A stretch of DNA of 64,000 bases. It comes from Pristionchus mayeri. Lineage: Eukaryota > Nematoda > Chromadorea > Rhabditida > Neodiplogasteridae. The DNA lies in NCBI GenBank assembly GCA_036245805.1, contig BTRK01000001.1, positions 14,136,001 to 14,200,000 on the forward strand, written 5' to 3'. The notes below the pieces were generated by a model. It had not been told where the DNA came from, did no database searches, and saw nothing but the letters and a program-made list of their open reading frames with translations. Positions within the stretch are counted from its first letter, which is position 1; each line of letters starts with the position of its first letter. Below are positions 11,001-21,800 of this stretch, piece after piece. The position numbers were made by a program, and so were the translations under genes.

Positions 11001-12461
11001 GTGAGCGGAAAATAGCATGCATGCTCAACAGCCATTGAACACAATTGGCGAGATGCTTTATATGTAGGTCCTTTCTCATAGATTCATCCTAGCACTTAGG
11101 TGTACATCTTTTTCTTAGAAGAGTGCTGCGTTATTAATTAGCTTTTTAAATATATATTTCAGGCAACGATCCCATTTCGATTTCGCCGCTCTCAATCCAC
11201 TGAGCGACGCGGTTCTGATTGTGGAGGATCAGGAACTGCACGTGAATAAGCAGGTTCGCCATCAAAAATACCGAAACAGTTTGCGAATTTTGCCCAGTAC
11301 CTCTCGAGCCTGTCTACTGTCTTCCGCACGATGTTCGATGATAAATCAACTGAGGATAGATTTATACTGAAGAAAGTGAAGTATCAGGTAAACTATGTGG
11401 GCTGTCTAATACTTCGATGCAGTGTAGGCAATAGGAAGCGAGCTAGCGTTATCACTAGGTCGGATGAGAACCAAAAAATGGACCCTTCTGTAGGACTTTC
11501 ACAGAAGCATTTTTGACACCTTGTTAACTTTCTGTGAACATGCTGGAGAAGGGCGCTTTTTTGGTTCTCATCCGACCGAGTGCGGAGACCACTACTGATC
11601 CTCCTCGAATTGTGAAATTAGGAGGGGAGGGAATAGCGAGCGTCATGTTGCCAACCCCACCTCAAAGATGCGCAATGAAGTATTTATTGAAGGATTGTGT
11701 CGAATTCCTTCGTTGGATCTATCCTTCGTCCGTCAAAAATTTCGAAGGTAAATAAACAGTGAATACGTGAAAAAATTTAATTATTGAAGTTATGGTAAGA
11801 CTACATTTCAAATAATTCCAGAAGAGGGCATGTCTCGTATGCTCGCGATGGCGAAGAGATTCAATGTGCCCGTGAGCGATTTTCTTGATTTATTACTTGA
11901 GAAAATAGAAATTATCCATCAGTCTTCAGTTCGTCATTGCCGAAATCGCAAGTGTTGTTGGAAAGACTCGCTTTCTCCCGTTGATCATTGTTATCCATTT
12001 CGGATACGAAGCTTCCAAGACGGTATTTTGTTCCTTAAACAATTAGGGTAGTGTTACATTCTTCGATGAAACATCTTAGCGGTGACTAGTTGTTCTAAAG
12101 ATTAAGATAGGATTGAAGTAAGGAGTAAATCAGAATAGTATTCTCAGATTGACACAACCTGTGCATACTTCGAGCAAGATACGGATGAAGATATCGATTG
12201 GAAATTGGTCTACAGACAAATTGAGGTGATCGGCTGGATTCCATTTTTTTGCCATTATGACTTCTGAAAATTTAGTAGTTTTTACGTGAATATGTCAAAC
12301 CATTTAGAGGAAATTATGTTCGGCTTGCCAGGCCCATGTTTATTTCGAACATTTTTCAGAAGACTGCTGCCTATAAGGAAATGGATAACGAGAAGGCTAG
12401 AGAAATGCTGGAATGGCTGATCAATAAGTGGTCAAAAACTGAAATGATCCCAGAAGTCTAA
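8049..12461 (+). CDS. MATH-BTB (BATH-type) protein, 389 aa
   Basis: Probable CUL-3 substrate adaptor by family. Exons: 8049-8097, 8313-8348, 9843-9948, 10317-10446, 10530-10664, 10805-10959, 11163-11253, 11298-11387, 11693-11747, 11822-11871, 11930-12022, 12148-12225, 12360-12461; total 1170 nt, in phase throughout. The MATH-like part spans roughly residues 30-200 (CEVRPNPNGKTRYFVSLML, FTFALDSNC, WGGHYEFSVKTRIHLTKV). BTB follows (DFAALNPLSDAVLIVEDQEL, LSSLSTVFRTMFDD, CVEFLRWIYPSSVKNF, MLAMAKRFNVP). The C-terminal helical part ends EWLINKWSKTEMIPEV. The exon ending at 10959 uses AG|GCAAGT, a GC-AG intron. Intron 1 is almost wholly a hAT MITE, intron 2 contains a dead mariner, and the intron after 11387 holds a palindromic MITE. 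The start codon is the first ATG in phase with exon 2; the model is otherwise firm. Confidence 0.82.
8111..8299. mobile_element. hAT-type MITE (CATAGGTGGGC family), copy 1
   Basis: CATAGGTGGGC opens and GCCCACCTATG closes the element. The 8-bp duplication ATAGATAT flanks it (8103-8110 and 8300-8307). Same family as 28763-28936 and 29821-29993, but in opposite orientation. It occupies all but 26 nt of intron 1 of the MATH-BTB gene; 8 of those 26 nt are the second copy of the target duplication. Confidence 0.92.
8574..9823 (+). mobile_element. mariner transposon, 1250 bp, inactive
   Basis: Terminal inverted repeats of about 29 bp (beginning TTAGGTTGAACAGAAAGTC at the left, ending GACTTTCTATTCAACCTAA at the right) are flanked by TA (8572-8573, 9824-9825). 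It lies in intron 2 of the MATH-BTB gene, and the right end is only 19 bp upstream of the exon at 9843. It carries one broken transposase gene. Confidence 0.95.
8804..9753 (+). pseudogene. Degenerate mariner (DD34D) transposase
   Basis: Clear mariner transposase remnant: an N-terminal HTH piece (MRNWYQLFEKGDFSMDDHDR, SGRPPELD), then GVEKW, RAQWVDV, HDNARPH, PYSPDLAPSDYWLFSDL and a C-terminal GIHKLPERWRFVV. Lesions visible: TAG as the fourth codon (8813), a frameshift near 8990 before the GVSQSTIVK motif, TGA at about 9044, and TAA at 9514 just before GWMVLPHIPYSPD.  The first catalytic Asp of the usual GDEKW motif is Val here (GTC), while the second (HDN) and third (PSDY) remain. The copy cannot encode active enzyme. 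Confidence 0.93.
11453..11582. mobile_element. Palindromic MITE, long variant
   Basis: Starts CACTAGGTCGGATGAGAACC and ends GGTTCTCATCCGACCGAGTG. The inner arms (CTTCTGTAGG / CACAGAAG) differ from the common form and match the copy at 26575-26695. In an intron of the MATH-BTB gene. Confidence 0.8.
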
Positions 12462-12874
12462 TTAAACTAGACCCACTCTAAACCTGCGTGGTCTCTCTCT
12501 TCTGGTTTATAGATCATTTTCTGATATAATTCGAACCCGACCTAGGCCTGTTCTTGCACCTGTAATCGTTGTTAAAGTTTTGTTGTTCTCTCCATTCCGG
12601 ATAAAGAAGTTCCACATTTTATTGTGATAATCTGGCGCTTTATCAACAAGTCATCAACAACTAACAATCATTACAACACAAAACGGAACCCGCATTAGCG
12701 CGCAAGCAAACATAAATCGACCATCATAATAGATCTACTAGAACAACGAAAACAGAATGAATCCTACTATGCAAATCACTGGATAGGATGAGAAATCAAG
12801 GTAAAGAAACTGATCCGTGTCAGCCCTCATCAGACCTAGTGTCCTAATAACGATCGTGCCCTACTGCACGACCT
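12462..12874. other. Convergent intergenic region
   Basis: The space between the MATH-BTB stop and the PNPase stop. TTTATT near 12617 is AATAAA on the minus strand, a possible PNPase poly(A) signal about 258 nt past the stop codon. Nothing else is evident. Confidence 0.5.
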
Positions 12875-15800
12875 TCATTTCTTCATTTCTTCTCTCGACC
12901 AGCGAAGGTTTCCCGTCGGGTCGCGCCCAAGCCACTTCATCTTAATCTTGAATCCCACCTGCAAGTGAAAGTATACCGTATGCTGTATACCGTATACCCA
13001 TTTCTCATTCACACAACACAATTTAAAGTAATCACATAACCTATTAGGCGCCAGGTCGGGTGATAACTATGGCGTCATTCCGCCTTTCATATGACGCCAT
13101 AGTTCTCATCCGACCTAATGCATATGTGCTCGTTTATACTCCGATTTCCTTAATTTTTCATCTTGGATTTTGCACCCAATCTCACCTTGGCGCCGATGGC
13201 GGACGGATGCAGAATCTTAGTCACACTCAGCCGCTTGTTCGGAATGAAGTACGTCTTGCCGTATCGATTGTAGGGCTGCAAAACGTAAAAAATCATTCTG
13301 CACATTGTTATAGCTATACATCTGCCATGACAAGAATCACCGCGCTTCTCCTATTGATTCTACGCAATCTCCCGCTCACTCTGACCGACGAGGGTGCTTG
13401 GATTGAAGGGAGTCAAACGATTACTCCCATCACCACTAGAGTTCTCTTATTGGAATTGATTCCGGAATGATTCACCACTAGGTCCGATGGTCACCGCAAC
13501 CATCCGGATGATCACCAAAAACTTTCCCAATATATTCCCAGACTGTCAAAAAGTAGCCTCCGAGAACACTCTAACTGAAAGCAATTTTTGGTTATCACTC
13601 GGATGGTTTGGGCCTCCCAGTGATCGAAAAGTAGGTACAAAATGGCATAACGTGTCCGGTTTAAGAAGTAGACCAGAGCAAAAATAGAAAACGTACCCAT
13701 TTTTGGGTAACTTTTGATAAAATTGTAAAAAATTTACCCATTTTCAACGATTTCATATTCATATTTTAGAAACGTGTCCACTTTTTAGAATTGTTCTGAC
13801 CTACTCTTTCGATCACTGGTGATCACCCGACCAAGTGCCCTAGGCCGTCATGACACCTCTTGCACATCAAAAAGGTATGACGTCATACTGCCCTACGACC
13901 TAGTGCCCCCCCATCCTCCACATACCGGCAGCAGGACGTCGATTCCCGAATCGCGTATGCTGACGACCTCGACGTCGACGTGCTGGCCAAACGACAGCTT
14001 CGACTCGTCGGCATCAGCAGTCGACCTGACGGCAAAAATATAATTCGATATAATATTATTACCCGTGTATTATCGCCACTTGGCTTATTGTTAATAAATT
14101 CTTGCACACACTATCGTCATTCTTGAAATCTCACTTTCCAACGGAAAAAAATGAAGAAATGTATGAATCATCTCGAGATCATTTGCGCAGCCAACTACTA
14201 CGCATGGAAGAAGGAGTATCCACATTGCTTCAAATTTGCTGATAACGCCGTTCTTCGCAAAGGACACCAAATAGTCTTCCGGCTCTCTTCGTTTACACAA
14301 CACTATATCGCTATCGCGGCACTTTTTGCGGGCAATAGCCCCCCCCCTCATTTCCAATCCCTTCCCATCATTGCGGGGTTCAGGGGCCGAAAAGGGAAGG
14401 AATACCTAGAAATGAATGGGATAGATGAGGAGGGAGGAGGGGGGGGGGAGGATTTCGAAACTCCCTAACACTCACCCTCCGATAAGTTTCTTCGCTTGCT
14501 CCAGCGACTCGGAATTCGGCGCCATCAGCGAAATGTGCTTCTCGTCGTCGTGGGAAATCTGCAAATTGGAGTCTTTTTAAATTTAAATTTCATTGTTTTT
14601 ATCCCCCCCCCCTCTCTCTCTCTCGCACATCGGAGGCAGTGGTCGAAAGCGTAGACCACAAAAATTAAAAAAAAACTGGGCACGTTTCTAAAATTGCAAT
14701 AAGAAATCATTCAAAATGGGTACGATTTTACAATTTTTACCAGTGGTGTGCTATGAAAGGTTGTAAAACCCATGGGTTTTACGGCCCAGGCTGTAATTTT
14801 TACGCCTTGACGGCTCCCCGTAATTCTACCGTAATCCTACCGTACCTTCACTCCGGTATCTGCCTCGATTTGCTTGACGATCATGCCTCCGTTCCTGAAG
14901 AGCATCGATCGCTTGACTGAATCCAATTGCAGCGATTCGAGAACGGGAACAGACGCCTGAAAGGAGAGAGAATACTAGGATTGTCCAAACGATGTTGACG
15001 ATTCAGGCACTACGTCGGATGAGAACTATGGCATCATGACGCCTTCGATATATCATGACGTCATAGTTACCATCCGACCTAGTGCCACATGATATAGATA
15101 TTTTTTAATACACAAACTATTCATTATAGAGCACGATTGTACCATTTCGGAATTTTTTTTAAAAAATCCAAAAAAGGAAAATAACATTTCGGAAGTTTTG
15201 TTCAAGGTCCTTTGATGCTAGTTTCTTCGTTAAATTGGTGCCCTTTCCATACATTCACATCGCTTCCCATATTCAACAGTGTGCCCTCACTGAACCCTCC
15301 ACTACCGTACTCCAGACCGTACCTTGTACGTCTCCCTCGGTCGGGAGATCACCGCATCTTGTCTATTCACCAATCGATTAATGGCCGATTGACCGCGCGC
15401 CAGAGACTCGTGCAACTGCTGCCTGAATACGATATAACTATACACAGAATACCATGAAAAACGGGGCGAACACAAAAACATATTGACCCATTAAAACACC
15501 AATTCGCCAGCTTTTTGTATTTTTAAATTGCATAGAGTTGATTCCAATTTGTGTTGGTTGGAAGCGCAAATAGGAATCGAGTTGATATTTGCTCTCTCTA
15601 TCGTTTCTGATCTTTGATCTCTTCTCTCACTTCGTCAGTCCCGAATTCTTCACGTCTAATTGTATGGCGGTGAAACCAGCCGCAGTGCCTGAACGATAAA
15701 ATGTTTTTATTTTAAATGGCTCAATTGAAGCGCCGAATGCACGACCATTCTACGATTCCATTCAGTGAAGCAACAGTCAGCAGTGTTCAAAAAATCTAAC

Positions 15801-18800
15801 CTGAACAATATCGATATTTTCATTATATGTTATATTTTTTCTTACAAATATTTAACCATAAATTTCTCATTAATTAGTCCTAATTAGTCCTCATTATTTC
15901 ACCTGCCATCTTGAAATCCATGTCGCCTGCGTAGTCTTCGATACCTCCGAGATCAGTAAGAATCTGAAGATCGAAAAGTTGTCTACTCCGGGAATCACCA
16001 CCATTCATCAATAGACTTGACACTAAAGGTTTGATCATTTTCACAAAGTGTAGGTATTTTTTTAAAAATTATTGTGAAGTGCCCGCTCTTCCAATCGGTG
16101 CTGAAATTCGTCCGTGCCTATGTCTACACTCTGAAACCGGGAGGTACCTGGGCTAAACAAAGGAACTTCGGACTAAAGTAACCTTATCTCACCTTGTATT
16201 TCTTGTCGGGCGTCGTCTCATCACTCACCATGCCGATGGCCACGCCTGCCGCCTGAGAATTTAAATATATTTTTTTTAAATATTGCAAAATTAATCCGCG
16301 AATTAAAAAAAAAAACTAGAAGCTGTCATTAGCCATCAGCGACTGCAAGCGCCGTGTAAAAATTCACAGCCAGATTGTGCGACATTAGACGAATTTCGGA
16401 TCACGTCCAACTCATGTTTCAGAGACCCGGTATCAGATAATAACTTTGCGGCCAGACGATGAAATCCTGGTTCTCTTTCCGATGAAAAATAAAAATAAAA
16501 ATAAATTAGGTACATATTTTCCAACGTTGTTTTCAGCCCCTCCAAGTACCTGTGCTTTGATGGGCACTCCCGCATCCAGGAGGGCCATCGAACCAGCGCA
16601 CACGGAAGCCATCGAGGAGGATCCGTTCGATTCGAGCACCTGCAATGCGATTTATTCACCAGTCACCACATATGCCGTAACTCGCAAATCGCAAAGTGAA
16701 CGGCTCTCACCTGGCACGCGAGTCGCACGCAGAAGGGAAAGTCGGCGGGCACGAGGTGCTTGAGGCCCTTCTCAGCGAGCGCTCCGTGGCCGAGCTCGCG
16801 ACGATTCGAACCACGACCTGCGAAGAAAGAGGAATTGGCAATTGGGAATGTACACAATGCACACCGTGCACCAGTTTCGCTCCTGTAGCCACACCATAGT
16901 TCGTAAAAAAAATTCCGGGAATCTTGAGTTTCGCTCATTGAGATAACAACTCTCACCACCCTTTAACTAATTATTGTCGGTGTTCAGGTCCAAAAAATAA
17001 TTCAAACCACTTCCGCTAGTTCACTCCCAATCACATCCGCATTGCACTACTACATTTGCCTATAACCTTGCCAATTATAAATCAATTACTCCAATTCCAT
17101 TCTTGCCCTCCCTCTCCCTCTCGCCCATCTCCATTCATTCCCTCGCCTCTTCCCCATTCGAGGCGGTCGCCACCCTTCTCCTCCGCCGTCTCTCCCCTCC
17201 CCCCTACCGTACCCCTGGCTACCGTACACCCCCACACTATGTCGCCCCTCTCGCCGCCCTCCTCGCAATCTGTGAGTACTATAGCCGCCGAGCTGAGATC
17301 TGGTGGACACGGTATCTCCAGTTACCGTAACCCCTTCCAGAGCACGAAACAGCACAACACCAACGGACCCAAGAAGAAGAAGAAAAGCTGGAGTCTCGAG
17401 GGCAAGAACAAGAAGACCCAACCGAAGGGTCGGCAGCAGATCAAGGTGCTGACCCAGCGCAACGACCCCCTAACTCCTTACCGTAACCCTCTCCCTCTGC
17501 AGGCAATGCTGCTAGCCAAGGAGAAGATCAAGGAGGAGGATCTCGATGCACCGTAAGCCTACCGTACCCCCGGCCCTACCCTACTCTCTCCTCTACAGCC
17601 CCAACTCTGACGCCAAGGACGACTCGTTTCGCATCTTCGAGGTCCGGTAGTTTCAAAATTTCAAAATTCAAAATAGAACCGGAAGTGGTTGCTTTGACGA
17701 CCGGAAATGGTTGTTTTGTTTTTACAGCAGCACAAGTACACGGCTGAAAAGGAAGAGTACGTGACGAAGCAGCCACAGATCGCCCTCAAGCGACAGGTCA
17801 AGAAGAAGGGAAATCGACGGTCCGTCTCTCATCCTATTTCCCGGTTCCGGGTGATGCCATTCTCCAGCTTCGGCTTTCCTATTCCACGGCTCTCGACAAT
17901 CTCCGGCTCCCTTTCCAGCGCGGAGACGGTCCGCGTCGTGTGCAAGAACCGCAGCCGCAACGAGACGCCCAAGATGGTGAGGTCGAAGCGGCCTACTACC
18001 GTATCCAGGGTTCGACCGATCGATAACTGCCTGACCGGCTACCGTAACCCCACCGTATCCATTTCCAGCTCTCGCGCGAGGAAAGTGCCAGTGCCACAAA
18101 CATCGACACATCGCTCTTCAAGGAACGAGTGAGTTTTTGCACGGTATTTCGAAATATCGATTTTTTTCTTAAAATTCAATTTCCAGGCATCAGCCAACAA
18201 CAGCAACGCCAACACTCCGGACAATTCGGAGCGCCAGAGGGAGCGAGAGGTTGGATACTAGTGAAAGACTTGGCACAGTGCCAGCTACCGTACTACCACT
18301 ACCAGAGTCTACCGTAATATTCTCCCAGCAGATACGTCAACGCGAACAGGAGCGTCAACGCGACATGGAGGACCGAACTCAGCAGGATCGATCGATAATG
18401 GACAAGTTGGCTGCTCCGGAAAGCGAGGGGGATTCGTCGCCGCTTCCGCTCGCTCGGGTGAGGGCATACTGTAGGCTACCGTAATCACACCACACCGATC
18501 AGGAGCCAGAACCGGAGATTGAGAAGAGCCGGAGGCCTACCGTAGTCCAGCGGACTGCGATAGAGAAGTCGGCACCATCGAGGATGACGAAGACCGCCAG
18601 CGGCACCCCGCAGCAGAAGGTAATCGATAAGGAGCTACCGTAATCCTTCAAATACCGTAATTCCCGCCAATCATTGTAGGACCAACTGGAGAAGCGGTGG
18701 TCGTAGCCGCGTGCCTCTCGCTCCACCATGGGGTAACGGGAAAGATGCGGGAGTATGGTGTGTAGAGAGAAGCTACACGAACATCAATCAATCTAAACGT

Positions 18801-21800
18801 TCCCGGACGCTTCTAAAATTATTCCTGAAATCTGAATCCATCCTAATCCACTTTTGCTCACTTTCACGGGTGGCCTAGTTAAAATTATTGATGGCTTCAA
18901 GCCAGGTCACGAACCAAAAAAGAACCCCCTCCTCCCCATTCGCTGAAACACAACTCCTCCTTGCAGTCTTCCCACTCCCTACCACGCCTCCACCACCAAG
19001 TCCACCGGCGAGACCTCCTCGGCCTCCACGCAGCTGGCTCTGGTGGGCAGCTCGATAGCGTACTCCTACCGTAACCCCTGCCCTTCGCCTCAGGAACCCG
19101 AGCCTGATCTGGACCGGGTGCGACGCCAGAAGGAGGCCGCCTTCATGAAGCGATTCCTGACCGCGCTCAAGCTGCTGGTGAGGTGTAGGGATGACTACGC
19201 AATCAATGAATCGTTCATACCGTACCCTTTGGCACGATTCCAACTATCGATTTGCAGCCCAACACCGTGCCTCCTCGGCCCGTCACACCCGTGCCTCGCA
19301 GCGAAGACTCGCCCTCGGACTCGAGCAAGGTGAAATGTCGATCGATATCGATTGATCTTTGATCTACCATTTCCAGAGGCACCATCAGCAGGGTCGCGGC
19401 AACTTCAAGCACCACCCACCTCAGAACCAGCGCAAGCATCCCAAGTGATGCCCCCATCTCCGTTCCTCCCCCGTGACCTACCCACCACCGATTGATCGAG
19501 TGGATGGCGGCATACGGTAGGATGGCCTATCGATCGATAACTGACTACAGTAACTCCCGGTTCAGGTCTCGCCACCGTGCATCGCATCCGCTCTTTCCTT
19601 CCAATCTCTCTTCTGATTCAATAAACGGCCATTGATACTGATAAACCAAGCCGATATTCCGTTTATTGTTGCTTACATGATATGACACAGAATGTTGATC
19701 TGAGATACCGCCCACAGACACCGTATTCCCCAATTCGCTACCGTATTCCTCCCTTACCGTACCCTTCTTCTACCGTATCCTCACCGATAGTGATCTCATT
19801 GTTGGCGTATCCGGGGAACTCGTAGTGCAGCATGAAACTCTTCTTTCGCTGGCTTCCCAGCAGCTGCGCGATCGAATCGGGATGGAAGGACGCCGAGGGC
19901 GAGTCGAACGTGCACGTAGTCATCACCTAGGGGGAATACTTAGCTAATTAATTATTTAATTATGAAATTTTGTATCGAATGTGCACGTAGGGGCATTAAT
20001 TAATAAATAAATAATGCAATATCGTAGATTTTTAAAGTAATTTTTTTAATTTTTTGACCATGCGCATACAATATTGTACGAATAATATTTTAATGTTATT
20101 GGAAAATTTCGAAACGCGAAACAAGGCTAGTAAAAATTCCTGAAATTTGATAGCTTCCTTTCATTACTCCTTCCCTCATGTGCCGACGCAACCGGGCTAG
20201 GGTATTCTCAAGTAGCAATTCCAACCTGAGTCTGTCCTCTCTGAAAGAGTGCGGACCCGTGCAGCTTCTTGAAGACGTCCACCTGAAGATTTGTTGAATA
20301 AATGGGCACTAGGTCGGATGAGAACTATGACATCATGTCACCTTTGATGTATCGAAGGCGGCATGACGTCATAGTTCTCATCCGACCTTGTGCCAATACA
20401 TAACTATTTCCAAATTATTTACTTATTGACTATGTTGTTTTAGCGTTAGTCAGTATAGCGTTGATCAATCATACAATCTCTGCTCACCTCAATGGTAATG
20501 GGGCGGAAATCGTCCAGCTTCCTCCCGTCACAGCGCTCCGAATTCCGAAGGATCAGCGAGCTGCAAGATCACAGATTAAACTCCGTGTTCGTTCACTACC
20601 AATGGATTTCGTCTTGGCCACAAGTAGGCGGGGCAAAAGAGGAAAGCATGTAGTAATCACAAATTATTATTGACCTTATTATTGACAAAGTAACACAAAT
20701 TATTGATTTTTTGCGGTATATTTTATTGATACAGTATTCCTACCGTATTGTTTTCTTATTCAGCTCTCCGAATCTGGCCTTCACCACATCCCTGTCCTTG
20801 TGAGAGAGCAGAAGGCCGGGCATTTCTTCGTTGATGACTGCCTTCAAAGAGGGACGACTTGTCAGTGTGACACAGATGAAAAAGCATAGTCGTCCCGCAT
20901 TAGAATCCGTGGCCTAGTGGTCTAAAGCGCTGTAATTTTTATCCCATGGTATGGTGAGTGCGAGTCCCGTCCTCTGCATAACCTTTTGCCAAGCTTGTAC
21001 AATTTTTACCTACTGTTTGGTACTTCCCTAGAAGCTAGGCAAATGCGGCTGTACACGTTGGAATTCGAACCCATACCTTAGGATCCACGGCACTTCTGTA
21101 GAAGACCAGACCAAGTTAGAGTAATATTATCAATTACCCTTAGACGTTACCAATCTAAGGGCGAGATTCAAATCAATTGGGGATGAGCGCTCCACTCTGA
21201 CCCTCGATGTATCCATAATGCTACCGTTAAATTACATGAAAAGTACTACGAGTTAGAATTTTTAACTTGGTCCGGTCTTCTGCGAAAGCACCGGATCCAC
21301 CATAGGACTGATCCTATGGTAGATCCGACCATGTTTTTCATGTGTGCAGTGTGTGAAATCGAATTCGGCGGCAGAACTTCGGTCATTCGGTTACCGTCTC
21401 CTCATTCTACACACCATCTCATTAGCCTATCGCGAACTGACTCCTCTACCGTACCTGGATGGCTTCATCTCTGCTTGTCTTGTCGTGTCGGGGCTCGGTC
21501 AGTATGAACTCCAGCCTCAGCCCGCATATCTCGGCCAGATCCGAGTCCAGTTTGGTGTAGTCGGGAGCAGGCTGCGAAACATGACTTCACTTTCATGTTT
21601 CAGGATTTAACAATAGTATTTTTAAAACCAAAAGTAGTATTATTAGACGCGACTCATGTATGTGAGCAACGGCCTTTCTTCTCTAACTACTCAGAAACGT
21701 TGACTTTCATCCCACTCCAGTCACTATACCAAGTATAGTTCATAGTAAAATGTGAGAGTATGGTAATGAGAGTGGTATCCTCCTCATTCGTCACGCTCTC

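Noticed and set aside
13060..13470. Plus-strand frame of 136 aa
   Set aside because: Overlaps a palindromic MITE and a PNPase exon on the other strand; no domain.
17086..17421. Minus-strand Arg/Gly-rich frame
   Set aside because: The complement of Pro-rich sequence and exons of the nested gene; no acceptor/donor pattern fits.
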